In this document: in pieces, positions 3,792 to 5,135 of the stretch
Position numbering within the stretch: the stretch's first letter is position 1
How the letters are laid out: every line of letters begins with the position of its first letter
DNA from: Candidatus Blautia intestinipullorum
Lineage (GTDB): Bacteria; Bacillota; Clostridia; Lachnospirales; Lachnospiraceae
DNA: 5,135 nt
Assembly (NCBI GenBank): GCA_019120475.1
Contig: DWVA01000075.1
Coordinates: 1 to 5,135 of the forward strand
Direction of reading: 5' to 3'
The notes under the pieces: model-generated
The model's input: the letters and a program-made list of their open reading frames with translations, nothing else
Told to the model about the DNA's origin: nothing
Databases searched by the model: none
Program-made: the position numbers and the translations under genes

Positions 3792-5135
3792 ATGGCAATT
3801 CGCTTGTGGCCGCAGGATTATGAACGAAAGGATCATATTACAAAAGCGGAGAAAAGGATCCTTAGATATGCTGCGCGCAATTTTCAAAATGGCCACATGG
3901 TGGTTGGCATAGACCCTGTGGGGTTAAGCAGTGAAAAAGTAAAGATGGGAATGTATATCTCTCCAGATGAGGGACTAATTACATTTTCGATCTATTCCGG
4001 AAAGATTAACGCAATGCCGGTGTTTTCGTACATCGGTTACGTCCAGATGGTTGAAACCAAGATCTATGAACGACTTTTGGATTCCAAGCTGCTGATTGTT
4101 CGAAATGAGGAAAAGAAAGCGTTGAAATTCCCTTACAAACATATTGTCGTGTTCCCTGATGAAGTTGTAGGAAAGACTACCATATCGAAAAATGATCTTC
4201 GACAACTGCAGGATTACGCTAAATTCGATTCTTTTAGACCGATCACATCTGACGGCAAAGAAAAAAGAATTGAAGATTTGAGAATATTTGCCGGTATTCG
4301 TAAGGCATACGATAAGACTTTTAAATCGCTGTCAGAACTAGAATGTCGAGCGATCTTTGAACGATTGGCTCCCGAATACACGGTCGTGATGAACGAGACC
4401 ATAAATGTTCGCGTTGCCGAAAAGAAAACACTGGTCACCGAAGCTGATCTGCGAATTACTGGAAAGGAACTGGAATACAAAACCTTCTTTCTCGATGAGT
4501 ATCAGGTTGGCGTTGTTAATGACATGGGTAAAGGCCATAGAGTAATTCTGGCAAACCCCGGAGCAGGAAAAAGTGTTTTGCTTCTTTCTAAAGCGTTTAA
4601 GTATGCAAGTTTGTACAAAGGTTCCAACGTACTCCTTACATGCTATAACAACAACTTAGCGGATTCTTATAATTTCAAGCGCAGTTGTGCTAACTTTGGC
4701 AAGGATAGCAAACTGTTCATCATGACATTCCACAAACTGGTGAAAAAGATTTATGAGGAATGCTTGCACTCTCATTGTGCATCGAATATTGCTACAGAAG
4801 AAGAAATTCAAAAATGCATAGATTTGGTGAAGCAAGGAAAGGTAAAGCTCCGATTTAAGGCGATTTTCATCGATGAAGTACAGATTTTTGACCCTCTATA
4901 TCTTGAACTGTGTTATCGACTTCTAGAAGATGACGATGATCGTGTGTTTTTGATGGCAGGCGATTTGAATCAAGCAGTTCGTGTATTGAGCCGAAAAGGT
5001 GATGCCCCGTGGAAACGGATGAATGGGATCCAGCTTGACTTCACTGGACGTGTTCGCTACATCGAGAAAAATTACCGCAATAGTCAAGAGATTGGTGAGT
5101 ATATTTCGCACATGTTGCAGCACATGAATACTCGC
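3792..5135 (+). CDS. SF1 UvrD-like helicase with NERD-like N-terminal domain (3' end outside window)
   Basis: The first 448 residues of a large ATPase, open at the right edge. Superfamily 1 motifs occur in order: Q-motif glutamine in LDEYQ (234-238), Walker A NPGAGKS (255-261), Ia TCYNNNLA (283-290), Ic TFHKLV (312-317), Walker B with IDEVQ (360-364), motif III GDLNQAV (390-396) and the motif IV region NYRNSQEI (427-434). These indicate an ATP-dependent single-strand DNA translocase or helicase. Residues 20-125 resemble a NERD nuclease-related fold (ISPDEGLITFSIYSGKI, 56-72, then KHIVVFPDE, 116-124), but the E-x-K catalytic pair expected after the DEGL turn reads S-x-Y, so nuclease activity is doubtful. 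Residues 130-230 are an unassigned linker. Start ATG 3792 follows GAGGTGG with a 4-nt gap. The Cro-like gene is 54 bp upstream. Pairing with a regulator in an accessory region suggests phage or plasmid defence. Confidence 0.88.
   Translation, partial: MAIRLWPQDYERKDHITKAEKRILRYAARNFQNGHMVVGIDPVGLSSEKVKMGMYISPDEGLITFSIYSGKINAMPVFSYIGYVQMVETKIYERLLDSKLLIVRNEEKKALKFPYKHIVVFPDEVVGKTTISKNDLRQLQDYAKFDSFRPITSDGKEKRIEDLRIFAGIRKAYDKTFKSLSELECRAIFERLAPEYTVVMNETINVRVAEKKTLVTEADLRITGKELEYKTFFLDEYQVGVVNDMGKGHRVILANPGAGKSVLLLSKAFKYASLYKGSNVLLTCYNNNLADSYNFKRSCANFGKDSKLFIMTFHKLVKKIYEECLHSHCASNIATEEEIQKCIDLVKQGKVKLRFKAIFIDEVQIFDPLYLELCYRLLEDDDDRVFLMAGDLNQAVRVLSRKGDAPWKRMNGIQLDFTGRVRYIEKNYRNSQEIGEYISHMLQHMNTR

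Noticed and set aside
1..5135. CRISPR array, tRNA, rRNA, riboswitch or insertion sequence
   Set aside because: I saw no regularly spaced repeats, no cloverleaf, no conserved riboswitch core and no transposase or recombinase coding sequence.

Overview
This window looks like part of an accessory or mobile region from a low-to-mid GC Gram-positive gut-type Clostridia (Oscillospiraceae/Lachnospiraceae-like). That placement is an inference. It rests on strong AAAGGAGG ribosome binding sites, a MobC/RepA_N-type gene set typical of clostridial mobile elements, and a tandem-HTH regulator of the kind common in those genomes. No marker gene fixes the species.

Left part (1-660): one + strand gene (28-609) encodes a regulator with two Cro/C1-type HTH domains behind an unrecognised N-terminal region. 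It ends at a strong GC-rich hairpin (about 615-652) that also serves the convergent minus-strand genes.

Middle part (665-2300, minus strand): a compact operon-like run reads from right to left. It holds a small winged-helix protein (88 aa), a MobC-type relaxosome accessory protein, a possible 38-aa ORF overlapping the mobC stop by ATGA, a stand-alone RepA_N-type initiator domain (125 aa), and a 63-aa Lys/Glu-rich protein whose only well-placed start is ATA. No relaxase follows mobC, although the operon closes at a terminator inside the window. Upstream (2123-2385) lies a gene-free stretch with a promoter, a possible 22-codon leader ORF, a repeated 10-mer and an inverted repeat. It is a candidate regulatory or oriT region.

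Next (2339-3170, minus strand): a separate unit has an extended -10 promoter, a 245-aa protein (DUF1653-like N-terminus plus a sigma-region-4/Xre-like C-terminal HTH) and a good intrinsic terminator.

Right part (3170-5135, + strand): a possible 43-aa Cys-rich ORF is followed by a tandem 14-bp duplication and a perfect 16-bp hairpin. A two-gene module then begins with its own TATAAT promoter: a 68-aa Cro/C1-type regulator and an SF1 UvrD-like helicase with an N-terminal domain resembling a degenerate NERD fold. The helicase is cut by the window end (448 codons visible). The switch in strand, lower GC and a self-contained regulator plus helicase suggest a cargo module, plausibly anti-phage defence, beside a mobilisation/replication module.
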